Made by a program: the position numbers and the translations under genes
The notes under the pieces: generated by a model
The model's input: the letters and a program-made list of their open reading frames with translations, nothing else
Databases searched by the model: none
Told to the model about the DNA's origin: nothing
DNA from: Apoda limacodes
Taxonomy: Eukaryota; Arthropoda; Insecta; Lepidoptera; Limacodidae
DNA: 64,000 bases
Direction: 5' to 3'
Assembly: GCA_946406115.1 (NCBI GenBank)
Contig: OX291547.1
Location: 191,001 to 255,000, forward strand
Part shown: positions 32,509 through 43,346 of the stretch, one piece after another
Layout: each line of letters starts with the position of its first letter
Numbering within the stretch: the stretch's first letter is position 1

Positions 32509-33814
32509 TATTTTTGTAACGAAACATTTGTTACCGAGTCATATTATTTGTATCGTTGTTGTTCCTGGTCACCATATAACAAGTTAATTACTTAGCCTGT
32601 GGCCAGAACTATCTCAGATCTGTTCTGTTAAAGTATTAAATTAGTATATATATATGATAAGAAGGAATATCGGGCTTGTGAAATAAAAAAACTGCTTACA
32701 TACATTTTTGAATGTTTAATTTAATTAATGATTAAGGCATCAAAATAATCACAGAATCGCTGAATCGAAGACTTCAGCAGAGTTTCCCAACAGGTGGGTC
32801 TTAAAATGAAAATAATGTTCTGGGTCCTTGTCGCATCTAAACCTAATATAGAGTCCGAGATAAAGATAAACAAAAATTATTAAGGCAAGCAAGCACAGCT
32901 GTTTAAAATAGCATATGTACAAAAGACCGTGTGGCCGTGTGGTTTCTGGCAGAGTAGTAGAAAGAATTTGCCCCTACCTGGAGTGACCTACTCTCATCGT
33001 GAATGTCAAATAAGGCGACTAAGGAAATACCTGTATTTAACTCTCCTCAACCCGTTTGGCCTGCGTTCGGAGTGTAGGCCAAATCCTTCATCTGTCTCCG
33101 GCAGATGAAAGAGGGTTGTGCTACTGCACAAGAGACATTTGTAAGTATGTCTACAGTTATATGGTACCATTACATTTATTTATTCATAAATGAAACGGTT
33201 TGTGTGTCTCATACATACCTGATCCCACAGAAAATAAAGATGTGTTTGGAAGCACTGTACATTAAAAGGCATTGACTTTAAATAGTAATATTTTTTTGGG
33301 ACAGAAAAAAACATACTCATTGTATTGTTTTTACGTCACTTGAGTTAGGAAAAGCGCAAAAAACGAAAAATTAGCGATTTTTGTAAAAAAAATTATAAAC
33401 AAATACTGATGGAAAAATAACTTTTATAATTTAAAGTTTTTGTATCACTTACTACTAAATTTTACATAGTAGTAGCTTTTTTACAAACAGTTTAACACTT
33501 CCTACGTGTTTATAATCTAAAACAAACACATAAATTCCAAAAAATAAGTAAAATGAACAAAGTTGTTTTTAAATAAATTAAAATGAAACAAAACCAAATA
33601 GTAATAAATAAAAAAAATACTGAACTATTTTTTTTTTATATTGTTGACAATGTATACAAGTCTTTTGAGAAATTCATTTCTACCAAAAAACCAAGGTGAA
33701 CACAATTTATTTATTGTAATGTAAAAATTAAAACAAGATTTGAAATAAGGACTAATAATCGATCAATAATAAGAATTATAAGATCGATTGTTTAAATTTA
33801 CGATGAATGATAAT

Positions 33815-34230
33815 GGGTCGCCCTGACTACACTAAATAAGTACAGTTGGTTCCGCTCGGCTTCGCGCGCTAGTTTTCATGTGCTCCGCTTGGCTTTGCGC
33901 TATAGTTTTCATGTTCGCAAGTGGGTCGCCCTGACTACACTAAATAAGTACAGTTGATCCTGGCGCTCGCCGACCGCTGCCGCGGCACGCTCCGCTCGGC
34001 TTCGCGCGATAGTTTTCATGTGCTCCGCTTGGCTTTGCGTTATAGTTTTCATGTTCGCAAGTGGGTTGCCCTGACTACACTAAATAAGTACAGGTGGTCC
34101 TGGCGCTCGCCGGCCGCTGCCGCGGCACGCTCCGCTCGGCTTTGTGCGCTAGTTTTCATGTGCTCCGCTTGGCTTTGCGTTATAGTTTTCATGTCCGCAA
34201 GTGGGTCGCCCTGACTACACTAAATAAGTA
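33815..34230 (+). repeat. GC-rich 140-bp tandem array, about 3 units
   Basis: Units starting 'gggtcgccctgactacacta' are at 33,815, 33,923, 34,063 and (partial) 34,203. The first lacks about 32 bp ('cctggcgctcgccgaccgct' region). Inside each unit a sub-repeat 'gctccgctcggcttcgcgcg' / 'gctccgcttggctttgcg' precedes 'tatagttttcatgt'. It stands out as an island of G+C in AT-rich DNA. Confidence 0.92.
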
Positions 34231-35319
34231 CTACGGTTGAATAAACGCTCAGAAATTGTTGTTGTTTAGTTTTGATTATACAGAATAAAAAAGAGCTCTC
34301 TTATTTTCTGGTTTTAAAAGTTTATATTATAACTATATAATAAAAACAAGATTCGATTAATATAGTAGTCCATTCAAGCATTTTTGATCAAAATACTTTT
34401 ATCCATGTTCTACCCACAAAAAAAAAGATATGAAATGAACGAAATATTTATATATGTGCAATGTGCAAACATAATAATATAGTATTATCTAAATTACTGA
34501 AATATTACATTTATGGCTATTATTACCATGTAATGTTTAAAGATATTACAAAAAAATGATAAATTATGTAAACGCGGTATTCTTGTATGCACTATTACTT
34601 TCGTTGTTCTTTTATTATGTGAGGTAAAAGCAAAGTTATCCTACGACACTGAATTTTCGATATTTTATTTCCCGAAAACTATAAAGTTCCGCAAGATAAA
34701 ACTTTGTAGATAGATTAATGACAGTAAGTTCTATCCCCAAAAAAAATATGAAGTCGAAAAAAAATAGCTGATAAAGTACAGTGCAGCCATGTGTTTTAAA
34801 CGACAAAATCCGAATCGCAGTAGAGAAATCAGGTCCAATGAACACAGCCAAATCCAATATAATACGCGAAGCAGAAAGGTCCAATTAACAAAGCAGGGGT
34901 CGTTCGTAAGTCACTGATAAATACAAAAAGCACTTTGTTTACGGTAAACCAAGAAGCTTATGGTAAACACAGAATGACAATTATAATATGTAAATAGTTT
35001 GACGTTTAATAGTACCTACGTTTAGAAATGACACGTCGGGATGGTCGATGGTCTGTGTCGATGTCGATGGATTAATATTAATATGCAAAAATTAAACACA
35101 AAGCTCTTTTTATTAATAATTACGTATAGTTATTAATTTTTGCATAAAAATTAGACTATATTTTTTTATAATTATTACGAACATTTTGAAATACAGTTAT
35201 ATATTTTTAGAATACTTCGTATTAGGTTTCAGAATGATCTCATAATGGCGTACCTAATTGTTGCCTGTTGAGCAATGTGGAATAATAAAATATTGTTTTG
35301 TACAAAAAAAATACTGCAT
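34231..35319. other. No gene recognised
   Basis: AT-rich, with no recognised coding or repeat feature except a perfect 14-bp inverted repeat (tatgcaaaaattaa at 35,082-35,095 and ttaatttttgcata at 35,133-35,146, 37-base loop). Confidence 0.45.
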
Positions 35320-36690
35320 TTATCGTAATTTTAGTATTTTCTTAATAACCTCTAGATTTTTCCTCGATTTTCTAAAATGTGTACAAGGTGCAGACCGGGT
35401 ATGAAACGTCTCCTTTAGTATTAAAGTTTTTGTACCGTATGTACGAATTTCGGTACCATTGTTACCGTAAAGTTTTCCGTGTTCGTAGGGCCTACTCACC
35501 AATTTGTCTGCTGGGATTACCGATATATTGGCTCCGGTGTCGATCAAAAATCTTAGTCCGTTGTCCCTATCCTGTATTATGAGGCGGTTGTTGCTTATCG
35601 TAGTACAGTTGCCGCCGTCGACCGCACCGGTCCTAGTTTTCCTCTTGCTCTTGCTTTGGTTCCGCGTTCCAGCTGCATGGCTGCTCGCACTTGTACGATT
35701 TCTTGCCGTATCTTCTGTGATAAAAACATATGCCGTTCTTGGATCTTGACGCTGATCTTCCTCTATATCGTGATCGAGAATTTTGATAATATCCACGTTG
35801 TTCACGGAATGTTGTTTTTTTTTTTGCTCAATTTCAGCTATTCTTAAGTTCAGCTTGGCAACTTCTGCCAGATTTAATGCTAAGCTTGACGCTTGTGTGA
35901 TGACGCTACTTGGGTCTTGTTGTAAAATTTGAGGTATTTGCATTGGTTTTGCAAATTCCATACTTTATCCATTATTTCTGCCATTTAGTCAGGATTCCTT
36001 GTTTCTGTCCAGCACTCAGGTATCCTAGATGTCAAGGATATTGCAGCTAGGTTGTCTTCGCTGCTGCCGCTTATCGCTGCTTGTCTTACCGAAGGTTGTA
36101 TTGTCATTTTGTCTGTATGCTGAAAACTGTTAATTGCTGTAAAGGTTGCAGTATACTTCTGTTCAGGCACCAATGTAATGGTTGTTTTTGTAGATCTTCC
36201 TGTGATTTTTCAGAAGTTTTAAGCATTGTAATTTCGCTCCTTGTTTTCTGTCGGGATCGCGAAGTTTGTATTTTGTTCCTCTTCTTGGTCGTGAAGGTTG
36301 CGCTTTGTTCTTCGTCGGGCTCGTGAAGGTTGCGCCTTGTTCCTTGTCGGGCTCGTGAAGGTTGCGCCTTGTTTCTTGTCGGGCTCGTGAAGGTTGCGCC
36401 TTGTTCCTTGTCGGGCTCGTGAAGGTTGCGCCTTGTTCCTTGTCGGGCTCGTGAAGGTTGCGCCTTGTTTCTTGTCGGGCTCGTGAAGGTTGCGCCTTGT
36501 TCCTTGTCGGGCTCGTGAAGGTTGCGCCTTGTTCCTTGTCGGGCTCGTGAAGGTTGCGCCGTGTTTCTTGTCGGGCTCGTGAAGGTTGCGCCTTGTTCCT
36601 TGTCGGGCTCGTGAAGGTTGCGCCTTGTTCCTTGTCGGGCTCGTGAAGGTTGCGCCTTGTTTCTTGTCGGGCTCGTGAAGGTTGCGCCTC
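35320..36690 (-). pseudogene. Ty3/gypsy gag and protease remnants
   Basis: Minus strand. After the leader array, the frame 36,173-35,985 gives the gag start (ISGSSEDNLAAISLTSRIPE), the pattern of insect gypsy gag. It is then interrupted by a deletion and stop. The frame 35,961-35,320 (213 residues) gives the gag C-terminus (EFAKPMQIPQILQQD, coiled LAEVAKLNLRIAEIE), a basic Ser/Lys/Arg stretch and an aspartic protease with FLIDTGANISVIP (DTG at about 35,533-35,541). RT, RNase H and integrase are missing. The frame ends in unrelated sequence. Such proteases process the gag-pol polyprotein. This copy is dead. Confidence 0.82.
36291..36690 (-). repeat. 32-bp array, about 12.5 copies, in the gypsy leader/gag start
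   Basis: 'gaaggttgcgcc' (plus strand) recurs every 32 bp from 36,292 to 36,676. A c/t variant ('ttccttg' or 'tttcttg') follows a three-unit cycle (C,C,T), giving a 96-bp higher-order repeat. On the minus strand the frame stays open, giving a 32-residue protein repeat containing RNLHEPDKK and FTSPTRNK. The array begins directly after the primer binding site. Confidence 0.95.
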
Positions 36691-36700
36691 GGGGTCACCA
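36689..36700 (-). promoter_or_regulatory. Primer binding site, tRNA-Trp type
   Basis: The minus strand reads TGGTGACCCCGA, complementary to the 3' end of tRNA-Trp (...TCGGGGTCACCA). It lies one base after the LTR end, the standard place for minus-strand priming. Confidence 0.78.
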
Positions 36701-36701
36701 A

Positions 36702-37011
36702 TGTAACGACACTTGTCGTTATCTTCCTGTAGTAGGTTTGCACGAAATTATACTCAACTGTCAGATACTATTTTAATATATTTGTATAAATAATTACAAT
36801 AATATATGTATCTTATAACGTTATAGGAGTATAGTTACGGAATACTGGAAACTTAATGCATTACTAAATTATAATTAAAGTGTTGCTTAAATACATAGAT
36901 ATTAAAACGTGTACTACGTGGTTATATTTGCTTATGGAGCTAATAATTGTATGAATTTGCTTAACTTATTACATATACGTGACAATTAACACTAACAAAT
37001 ACCTACTTACA
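36702..37011 (-). mobile_element. 5' LTR of the Ty3/gypsy element
   Basis: 310 bp in minus sense, starting TGTAAGTAGG (37,011) and ending GTCGTTACA (36,702). It has TG...CA ends and short TGTAA/TTACA inverted termini, and is followed by the primer binding site. The 3' LTR is not in the window. A related solo LTR is at 25,770-25,970. Confidence 0.75.
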
Positions 37012-37676
37012 CATTGTTTCAACACTTGTGCAAATTTTTAAAGCGTGTATTGCATTTTATTGTAATGAAAGTTGATAAAATAATTAGAATAGCTTGTTAT
37101 CTAGTGCATTGACTCTAAGTTGTGGCAAAAACTAAAAAAAATGTGACTACGAACCGGTAAAAACGTTAAATCCCGTACAAAAAAAATTAAGTTTCAAGGC
37201 GTCATTATGGAATTATTTACTAAGGAAGTTTATAACAAAAATATCTAATAGTAATGTATTTGACATTGTATAATGATTTTTAATACAGTTACATACACAA
37301 CGTTAGTATTACAGAAATTAGCTTTCTGGCCTATATCGCCTGGCGTACACTGGCGCTAGTTACAATGCACTTAACAGCTGTCGATCAGTGTTCTCCCTGT
37401 TGTTAAACCAAGAAAATATTTTATTTTAAATGTTAAATGTTATCAAAATAACTGTCCCCAAATATTATATTATTTGGAACTCTAAATTGGAGTAAAAATA
37501 TAACAGCAAATTTATTTTTCGAACATTTGATTCCATTTTAATATTTGTTTTTAAAAACTATAACTATTTAAGATTGATAGGTCAGAACCAAAATAGCAAA
37601 TATGACCTTTGATTAAGAAGAGCCAAAGCTCAAAGTGGTTATTAAAAAGAAGCTGAGGCAAACATTATAATGTCGG
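37012..37676. other. No gene recognised
   Basis: AT-rich sequence. No coding, RNA or repeat feature is recognised. Confidence 0.4.
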
Positions 37677-37898
37677 TGTGTATAAATGAACACTTGTGTT
37701 TGTATAAATGAACACTTGTGTGTGTATAAATGAACACTTGTGTTTGTATAAATGAACACTTGTGTGTGTATAAATGAACACTTGTGTGTGTATAAATGAA
37801 CACTTGTGTGTGTATAAATGAACACTTGTGTGTGTATAAATGAACACTTGTGTGTGTATAAATGAACACTTGTGTGTGTATAAATGAACACTTGTGTG
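37677..37898 (+). repeat. 22-bp minisatellite, 10 copies
   Basis: Units 'tgtataaatgaacacttgtg' plus two bases recur every 22 bp. Early units alternate 'tgtttg' and 'tgtgtg'. 22 is not a multiple of three and no frame has a stop on the minus strand, so three overlapping open frames arise (HTSVHLYTHKCSFIHTQVF pattern). They are not genes. Confidence 0.97.
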
Positions 37899-38481
37899 TC
37901 GCCGCTAATTACTCCATTTCAAGGATTAAAATATTGATCTTAAACATACAAAATCAATGACTTGATTAAAACTTCACACACTTCACAAGTGCATATCTAT
38001 CAGCAGTATCAGCAGATACCAAACATTTGTACTTGTTCAAGAAAACTTTTACTCACTTATCCTAACAACTTGTACTTTTGTTGAACTTGTAAGGTACGTC
38101 TCGAGCAAAAATCTCTTATTTTCAGTTATCAAAAACTACACAAATAAAGAATAAAAGTGGACTTTTAAACTTTATCTTAAGTTCCTATATTAATTTGAGA
38201 AAAAAGTGGCACTGATATTTAAAAACTGTGAGCTTCATAGCACATGACACGCATTAAAGTCTATGGCTCATGTGTCGTATCGATTACATATTTAAAGTAC
38301 TGTAATAAAAGAATTTGTTACTTATATAGATAATTATAAACATATAGACAAGATCAGATAAAATACTTATTTGTCGATATAGCGCTTTTATGTTAAATTT
38401 TTTTGACGCTCTAAAAATCTATATGTAAACTCTAATCATCTTCAGGAAAGATATGAAGTATAATTAAGAGTCCAAATGAAC
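37899..38481. other. No gene recognised
   Basis: AT-rich sequence with no recognised coding, RNA or repeat feature. Confidence 0.4.
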
Positions 38482-38791
38482 TTACCTTGTGAAGTTTAAT
38501 ATCTAATTATACGAGTGACTTGACCGAAGACGATTACGTTCTCGCACTCCCTTGAAATGCCGGTGATCTGTCAATAAAATTGCCGCTAAATAAAGACAGT
38601 CAGAAGTGGGCAATATGGAGGGGTGCATATCTGTAGGTAGTGGAAACTTCCTACTATGTAAATTTAATAAGCATTTTAATAGCTTTAAAAGTGTGATTAG
38701 CACAGCATCATCTTGCGTACTGCTGCATGTAAACTGTAATCATATTCGGTCAAGTCACTCGTATAATTAGATATCAAACTTCAACAGGTAA
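38482..38791. mobile_element. MITE with about 55-bp terminal inverted repeats
   Basis: Left 38,482-38,537 and right 38,736-38,791 are inverted copies: left 'gaagtttaatatctaattat', then 'acgagtgacttgaccgaa'. The right copy differs at a few bases. The ends read ttacct...aggtaa. The 200-bp core is non-coding. TA/TTA-type ends could suggest a PIF/Harbinger or Tc1 relative, but the target duplication cannot be separated from the palindrome. Confidence 0.82.
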
Positions 38792-39234
38792 TTTTGTTTG
38801 ATTCTTAATTATGCAAGGAAAGAAAGAGAAAGAACTTCACAGTGCTGATAAACGAGTATGGTCGCATATGAAATGGGGCGAACAATTCATACTTTGAGTA
38901 TAGTCCTTTAAGCGGTTTCTAATTTATTTGGTGCAGTTTTTGTAGTTCTTCCCCAGGCCGGAACACAATAACTCACTACAGAATGGTATAGGCTGAGGTA
39001 AAGGTAGCGTCGTGAAATGTCTAATATTTGAATGACCGGTCACTATTTGTCTCTGTTGCACGCGCATAATAATTTCTCGGATATCTATCAATAACAGATA
39101 TCTATATATTTATTTTATGTCAATGAGTGAATTGAATAATTACTAGAATTAGTCTATAAATTATAAAAAAAACAATTTTTGCAAAACATTATTAAATTTA
39201 TAATTTTAATTTTTTAATAGTTAATTTTTGTGGT
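38792..39234. other. No clear gene
   Basis: No recognised coding feature. The end is A/T-rich and may contain the 3' end of the adjacent RTE element. Confidence 0.4.
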
Positions 39235-41230
39235 TATACAAAACCCCCTCTTTCGTGAGGGTAAAGGCCTCCTCCAGTGACAACCAGTAGTCTCTGTTTT
39301 TTGCTTTGTTCGTCCAGTCTTTATCAGCTGTCTGAATAATGTCATCTGCCCATCTTGTTACGGGTCTACCTTTCTTCGTTTTTTGAGTAGGATTTCAGCC
39401 GGTCTTTTCCCACCTCAGCTTGCTCATGATTGACTCTATTACCGCTATGAAGATCCGGGGTGACAAAGGATCGCCCTGCCTTACTGTTCTTTTGATTGAA
39501 ATTGGGGGCCCAGTTTTTTCGAGTTTAACTCTACTTACATTGATGCTGTATAAGTATTCAGTATATCAATGTATTTGCTCTCTACATTTTGTGAGGCCAA
39601 AGCATCCCATATTCCGGTGTTAAGTATGGTGTCAAAAGCTTTTTGATAGTCGATAAATAGTATATATAGTGGTTTTTGAAACTCTCGTATTTCTCTACGA
39701 GCAGCTCTAGTGAGTGGATGTGGTCCACCGTAGAAAAGCCGCGTCGGAAACCCGCTTGTTTTATGGGCTGGTGGCGTTCTATGGATTCAGTAATTCTCGT
39801 TTCTATAATTGAGGAAAATAGTTTGTGGAGCGAAGGCAAGAGACCTACGGGCCGGTAGTTATTTAAATCCTTTGGGTCGCCCTTCTTGTACAGCAAGATA
39901 ATAGTTGATTTAAACCATTTCTTTGAAGTGACCGAAGTATTTAGAATCATGTTTAATAGGGCTAACGACTTGAGATTTGATTGCCTCATTTGTTATCCTG
40001 TCTTGTCCTGGGCTGTTACCAGGCTTTAGCCTTTTAATTGCTCTTTTGATTTCCAGGTCATCGATAGGGACAATAACTTTGCTGTCGTGAATTTGGTCTA
40101 TTCTTGACTGAGTATTTGCATGTTGGTCGGGGATGTCATACAAGTGTTTGTAGAAGGTTGTGGCTATGTGCAATATATGTCTCCTGCCACGCATCGTTTC
40201 TTTGGGTCCATGTAGACTTTCTATCCATGTTTTATGTGAATTTAGCTCTTTGTAGACCATCTAGAGGCTGCCTGCAGCGCTTACATGTTTTTTAATTGTG
40301 TTTTTTCGATGCGTGTCATACTCGTTTCGAACGCGTTTGTTTACAAGCTTGTAGAGGGCCCGTAATTCATTTTTTCATTGCTCGCGCTTTGTATTTGGTT
40401 TTTTGCAACTCGCTTCTTCGCTGAATTCGTTTTCTGGTATGTTCAGATATAATGCCAATGTTTGGATTTTGAGTTTTTGCTGTAAATTCTTTTCCTAAAC
40501 TATTTTCTATGGCTGACGCTCGGGGCTGACGTAATTATGTTATAACAAAGTTGAACGTAAGAGTCTTCCTGTTCGTTTGTTATGTATTTTTCATGGCTCT
40601 TTAAGGCTACATATTTTGATATTTCCTCGTCGGTTTCAATGTTGCTTTTTAGATTTTTACCTTATTCTACTCTGTTCTTGGTGATTTGTAAATTGAATGA
40701 TGCTCGCACTAATCTATGGTCTAAGGGAAAAATCAGATTGATAACTTCTATATTTTGAGTTTTGTTTTGAAAATTTGTTAATATATAGTCCAGTTCATTT
40801 TTAGTCGTGCCATCTGGCTATCTCTAAGTCCATCTTCGACTGTTTTATTTTTTTGAAAAAGGCATATAAAATAGAAAGTTTATTTTCCAACGCGAATTCA
40901 ATCAACCTTTCACCTGTGGTGTTCCTTTCACCGTAGTCATAGCTATTCAGAATTAGGTTTTCTTGTGGCCTTGGATGGCCAATATTGGCATCAAAGTCAA
41001 CCATGACTATAACATTCTTTTCGGATATTCTGAGGGCTTTGTCGATGGTCTCATAGAAAAGTTGAAATTCTTTTTCGCCTGCTGTGTCCGTGGGTCATAA
41101 ATTTGAATAATTCTCATTTCGTAATTGTTTATATTTATTTTAAGGAATAAATATCGTTCTGAGAAACCGATAAAACACTCAATGTTCTTATTTAAGTGTT
41201 TTTTCACAAGGAATTCTACCCCGTATAGGG
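39235..41230 (-). mobile_element. RTE-type non-LTR retrotransposon, defective
   Basis: Minus strand. Endonuclease: FLKININNYEMRIIQIY (41,140), VDFDANIGHPRPQENLI (41,000) with TTGERLIEFALENKLSI. Linker: IKRLKPGNSPGQDRITNEAI (about 40,020). RT: LLYKKGDPKDLNNYRPVGLL (about 39,860), HQPIKQAGFRRGFSTVDHIH (about 39,750) and a frameshifted IDYQKAFDTI (about 39,650). C-terminal block: RPVTRWADDI, then DYWLSLEEAFTLTKEG (about 39,260-39,370). GDPKDLxNYRP and the final RWADDI...W..LEEA are RTE-clade traits. The RT catalytic box and neighbours are deleted and several frameshifts are present. Confidence 0.87.
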
Positions 41231-41659
41231 CAGGAGTTTCGCCAATTTAGTAAGAAATTATGTGTTGGAATAAATATATGTTATATATTTTGCCAGTTTA
41301 TTTAGGCGTCATCAGTCAGACATACCACAAAATATGGATTATCATACACCTACATCGGTATAGTGAGTTTTTTAAAAATTGCCATTATTTAAAAGTCTAT
41401 CAACCGCCGCTAGGTGTACTTACTGCTTACAACTAAAGTACTTACTAAAATAAATTGTTATCTTTACATTTATGTAGGTATGTGTGTGTGAGTGTGGGAG
41501 AGCTACAGAGAGTATTGTGTGCGCAAGTCTGCGTGTGTTTGATATTAATTGGACGGTGGGAAAAGAAATAATTTGGTTAATTAATCTGTTAATAAGAATG
41601 AGAATAGTTTAAAAAACAAATTAGACACTAAAATTTTGGGATTTGAGGAATTACTATCT
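41231..41659. other. No gene recognised
   Basis: AT-rich sequence with a short TG-rich tract ('gtatgtgtgtgtgagtgtggg', about 41,477). No feature recognised. Confidence 0.4.
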
Positions 41660-41755
41660 TTTACCCCAGCTCCATCGGCGCTAAATTCGGTTATGAGCGT
41701 AGGATTTCTACGGCAACTCCTTGATTAGTGAGGAAGTTCGCTATAGCTGTGGGAA
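41660..41755 (-). mobile_element. 3' fragment of the Helitron-like repeat, minus strand
   Basis: The reverse complement reads 'ctatagcgaacttcctcact', 'caaggagttgccgtag', 'cataaccgaatttagc', matching 20,273-20,330 ('ctatagcaaacttcattagt', 'aaggagttccacgcc', 'aaaaccgaattcag'). Confidence 0.6.
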
Positions 41756-41950
41756 CTGCGACACATATTTTTTGTGTAGCTTATCTCTATTTCGTATAAG
41801 TCCAGGTGTGATCCAGGGTTTAATAATCTTGTTTTGTTTAGGGAGCGTCATACATTTAGAATTGTTTCCTCAACAGATGTTAGTGATTGAATTTTTTGTT
41901 TCATGGCTAGGTTAGGGTCTACTATTTCATATAATTTTGTAAAATCTTTG
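41756..41950 (-). pseudogene. Non-LTR ORF2 linker fragment
   Basis: The minus-strand translation contains PKQNKIIKPWITPGLIRNRD, then KLHKKYV. This is the common CR1/Jockey linker motif (KPWIT.GL..SI..R..L.KK) between endonuclease and RT. Truncated on both sides. Confidence 0.6.
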
Positions 41951-41966
41951 TAAGTCTTGTCCTAAA

Positions 41967-42038
41967 TTAATGTGACGTGTACGGGCCCTATTAATGTGAC
42001 GTGTACGGGCCCTATTAATGTGACGTGTACGGGCCCTA
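41967..42038 (+). repeat. 24-bp tandem repeat, 3 copies
   Basis: 'taatgtgacgtgtacgggcc' plus 'ctat' repeated at period 24 (tgtgac at 41,971, 41,995 and 42,019), without differences. Confidence 0.95.
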
Positions 42039-42235
42039 TTCTCATAGTTTAAAAACTCTCACTCGGTCGTATCTTAGCGAGTCTTAGCTCGACTCTGTAA
42101 ATAAGTTATGGAACACGCCCCCTACGTGTTCCATAAATATATAAAGTATTTTACTAGCTTTGTTCAAACGAGCAAGTTCGTTGGCGTATACCCCAGTATT
42201 AAGTACAAAACTTAAGTTATCTATTATGCCGTTTG

Positions 42236-43050
42236 CAGTCGTGCAAACATCCCTCGTTCTGTTGTGGAGAAAAACCGCGAAGAACTTGTGTCTCAAATCG
42301 AGATCACACTGTCCAAGGTCCACAATTCCAAAACACTCCCCTCTCCATCTCCAAGAGCATTGGGATCCTTGGTGTTGACATCTCCAGCGATGTTCAGTTC
42401 CGAGATTATTTGCAAGACAAGGTGAAGCCGCCAAGGCGTGCAAAAAACTAGGTGAACTCAACAGAGTGAGGCAGTACTTCACGTTGGGGCAGAGGTTGCT
42501 GCTTTACAAGTCGCAAGTTCGGTCCCATATGGATTACTGCTGGGCGGGTGCACCCGGATACCAGCTTTGCCCTTTTGACTCGGTTCAACGACGGGCTGTG
42601 AGAATTGTCAACGATCCCAAACTCACTTGCCGTATCGAACCCTTAAGTCTGAGGAGAGACTTCCTGTGTGTGTTCTACCGCTTGTACAATAGGATGTGTT
42701 CTGAGAAATTGTTCGAAATGACTTTACTTTCTACCATCGCACCGCTCGCCATCGGCAGGGAATTCATTCTCACACTTTAGAATCGAAATGGTCGCGTACA
42801 GTGCGATTTCAGAGAAACTTCCGCCCGCAAACGCTTGGGTTGTGGAATGAGCTCCCTGCCAAGGTTTTCTCTAAGGACGACAGTATGGGGATCTTCAAGA
42901 AAGAAGTTATTGGATTTTTGAAGGGTCGGCAACGTGCGAGTGATACCCCTGGTGTTACAAGCGTCCATAGGCCACGGTGACCGCTTACCATCGGGCGGAC
43001 CGTGTGCTTGTTTGCCACCATTGTGGTATAAAAAATAAAAAAAAAAAAAA
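42236..43050 (+). mobile_element. Family A 3' half with A tail
   Basis: Plus strand from just after the catalytic box ('cgtgcaaacatccctcgttc') to the 3' UTR and A run (about 43,030-43,050). It has an internal deletion at 42,320 compared with the copy at 50,870. The frame 42,466-42,780 is open (LLYKSQVRSHMDYC, VQRRAVRIVNDPKL). It is 5'-truncated and cannot act alone. Confidence 0.88.
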
Positions 43051-43195
43051 TTGTTGGGAAAAATAAAAACTTAATTGATTTGTATTTGTATTGAGTCATT
43101 TGTATTTTTTTTAAATTATATCATTGTATGTTATGTTATTACCTAGTGTAAGGCTATATTTTATTTTAATATGAAGTTGAAAAAATATTAAAGAT

Positions 43196-43321
43196 TAACT
43201 GCTGAGTTTCTTGCAGGTTCTTCGCGGTAGTAAATCATTCCCAACCGGTAAACTGACGATTCAAAACTGCTGTTCAAAAGTGTATTCGAATAAAATACTA
43301 TGAGTTTGAGTTTTGAGTTTA
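43196..43321 (+). mobile_element. 3' UTR end of a CR1/Jockey-type element
   Basis: 'ctgagtttcttgcaggttct', then 'ttcccaaccgg' and the tail 'atgagtttgagttttgag' are the widespread lepidopteran non-LTR 3' end that finishes in TTTGA-type repeats. Only the UTR remains. Confidence 0.55.
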
Positions 43322-43346
43322 TAAAAAAATTGCCTACCACAACATG

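Larger units (their letters stand above)
29951..33540. repeat. Three tandem copies of a 1,200-bp unit
   Basis: Units start 'ccacagactaagtatgtacg' at 29,951, 31,151 and 32,351, an exact 1,200-bp period, and end near 33,540. By eye the only difference is one base (30,368 g; 31,568 and 32,768 a). Each unit carries a tRNA-like sequence, a (TA)n-like spot, a block common in Lepidoptera ('agtgacctactctcatcgtg ... cccgtttggcctgcg ... ctgtctccggcagatgaaag') and AT-rich sequence. No long reading frame. Very recent amplification or an assembly effect. Confidence 0.95.

Noticed and set aside
37613..37891. Three overlapping minus-strand open frames with His/Thr repeats
   Set aside because: Products of the 22-bp minisatellite.
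42777..43099. Minus-strand open frames such as TTMVANKHTVRPM...
   Set aside because: Antisense to the 3' tail of family A. The same frame recurs at every tail copy.
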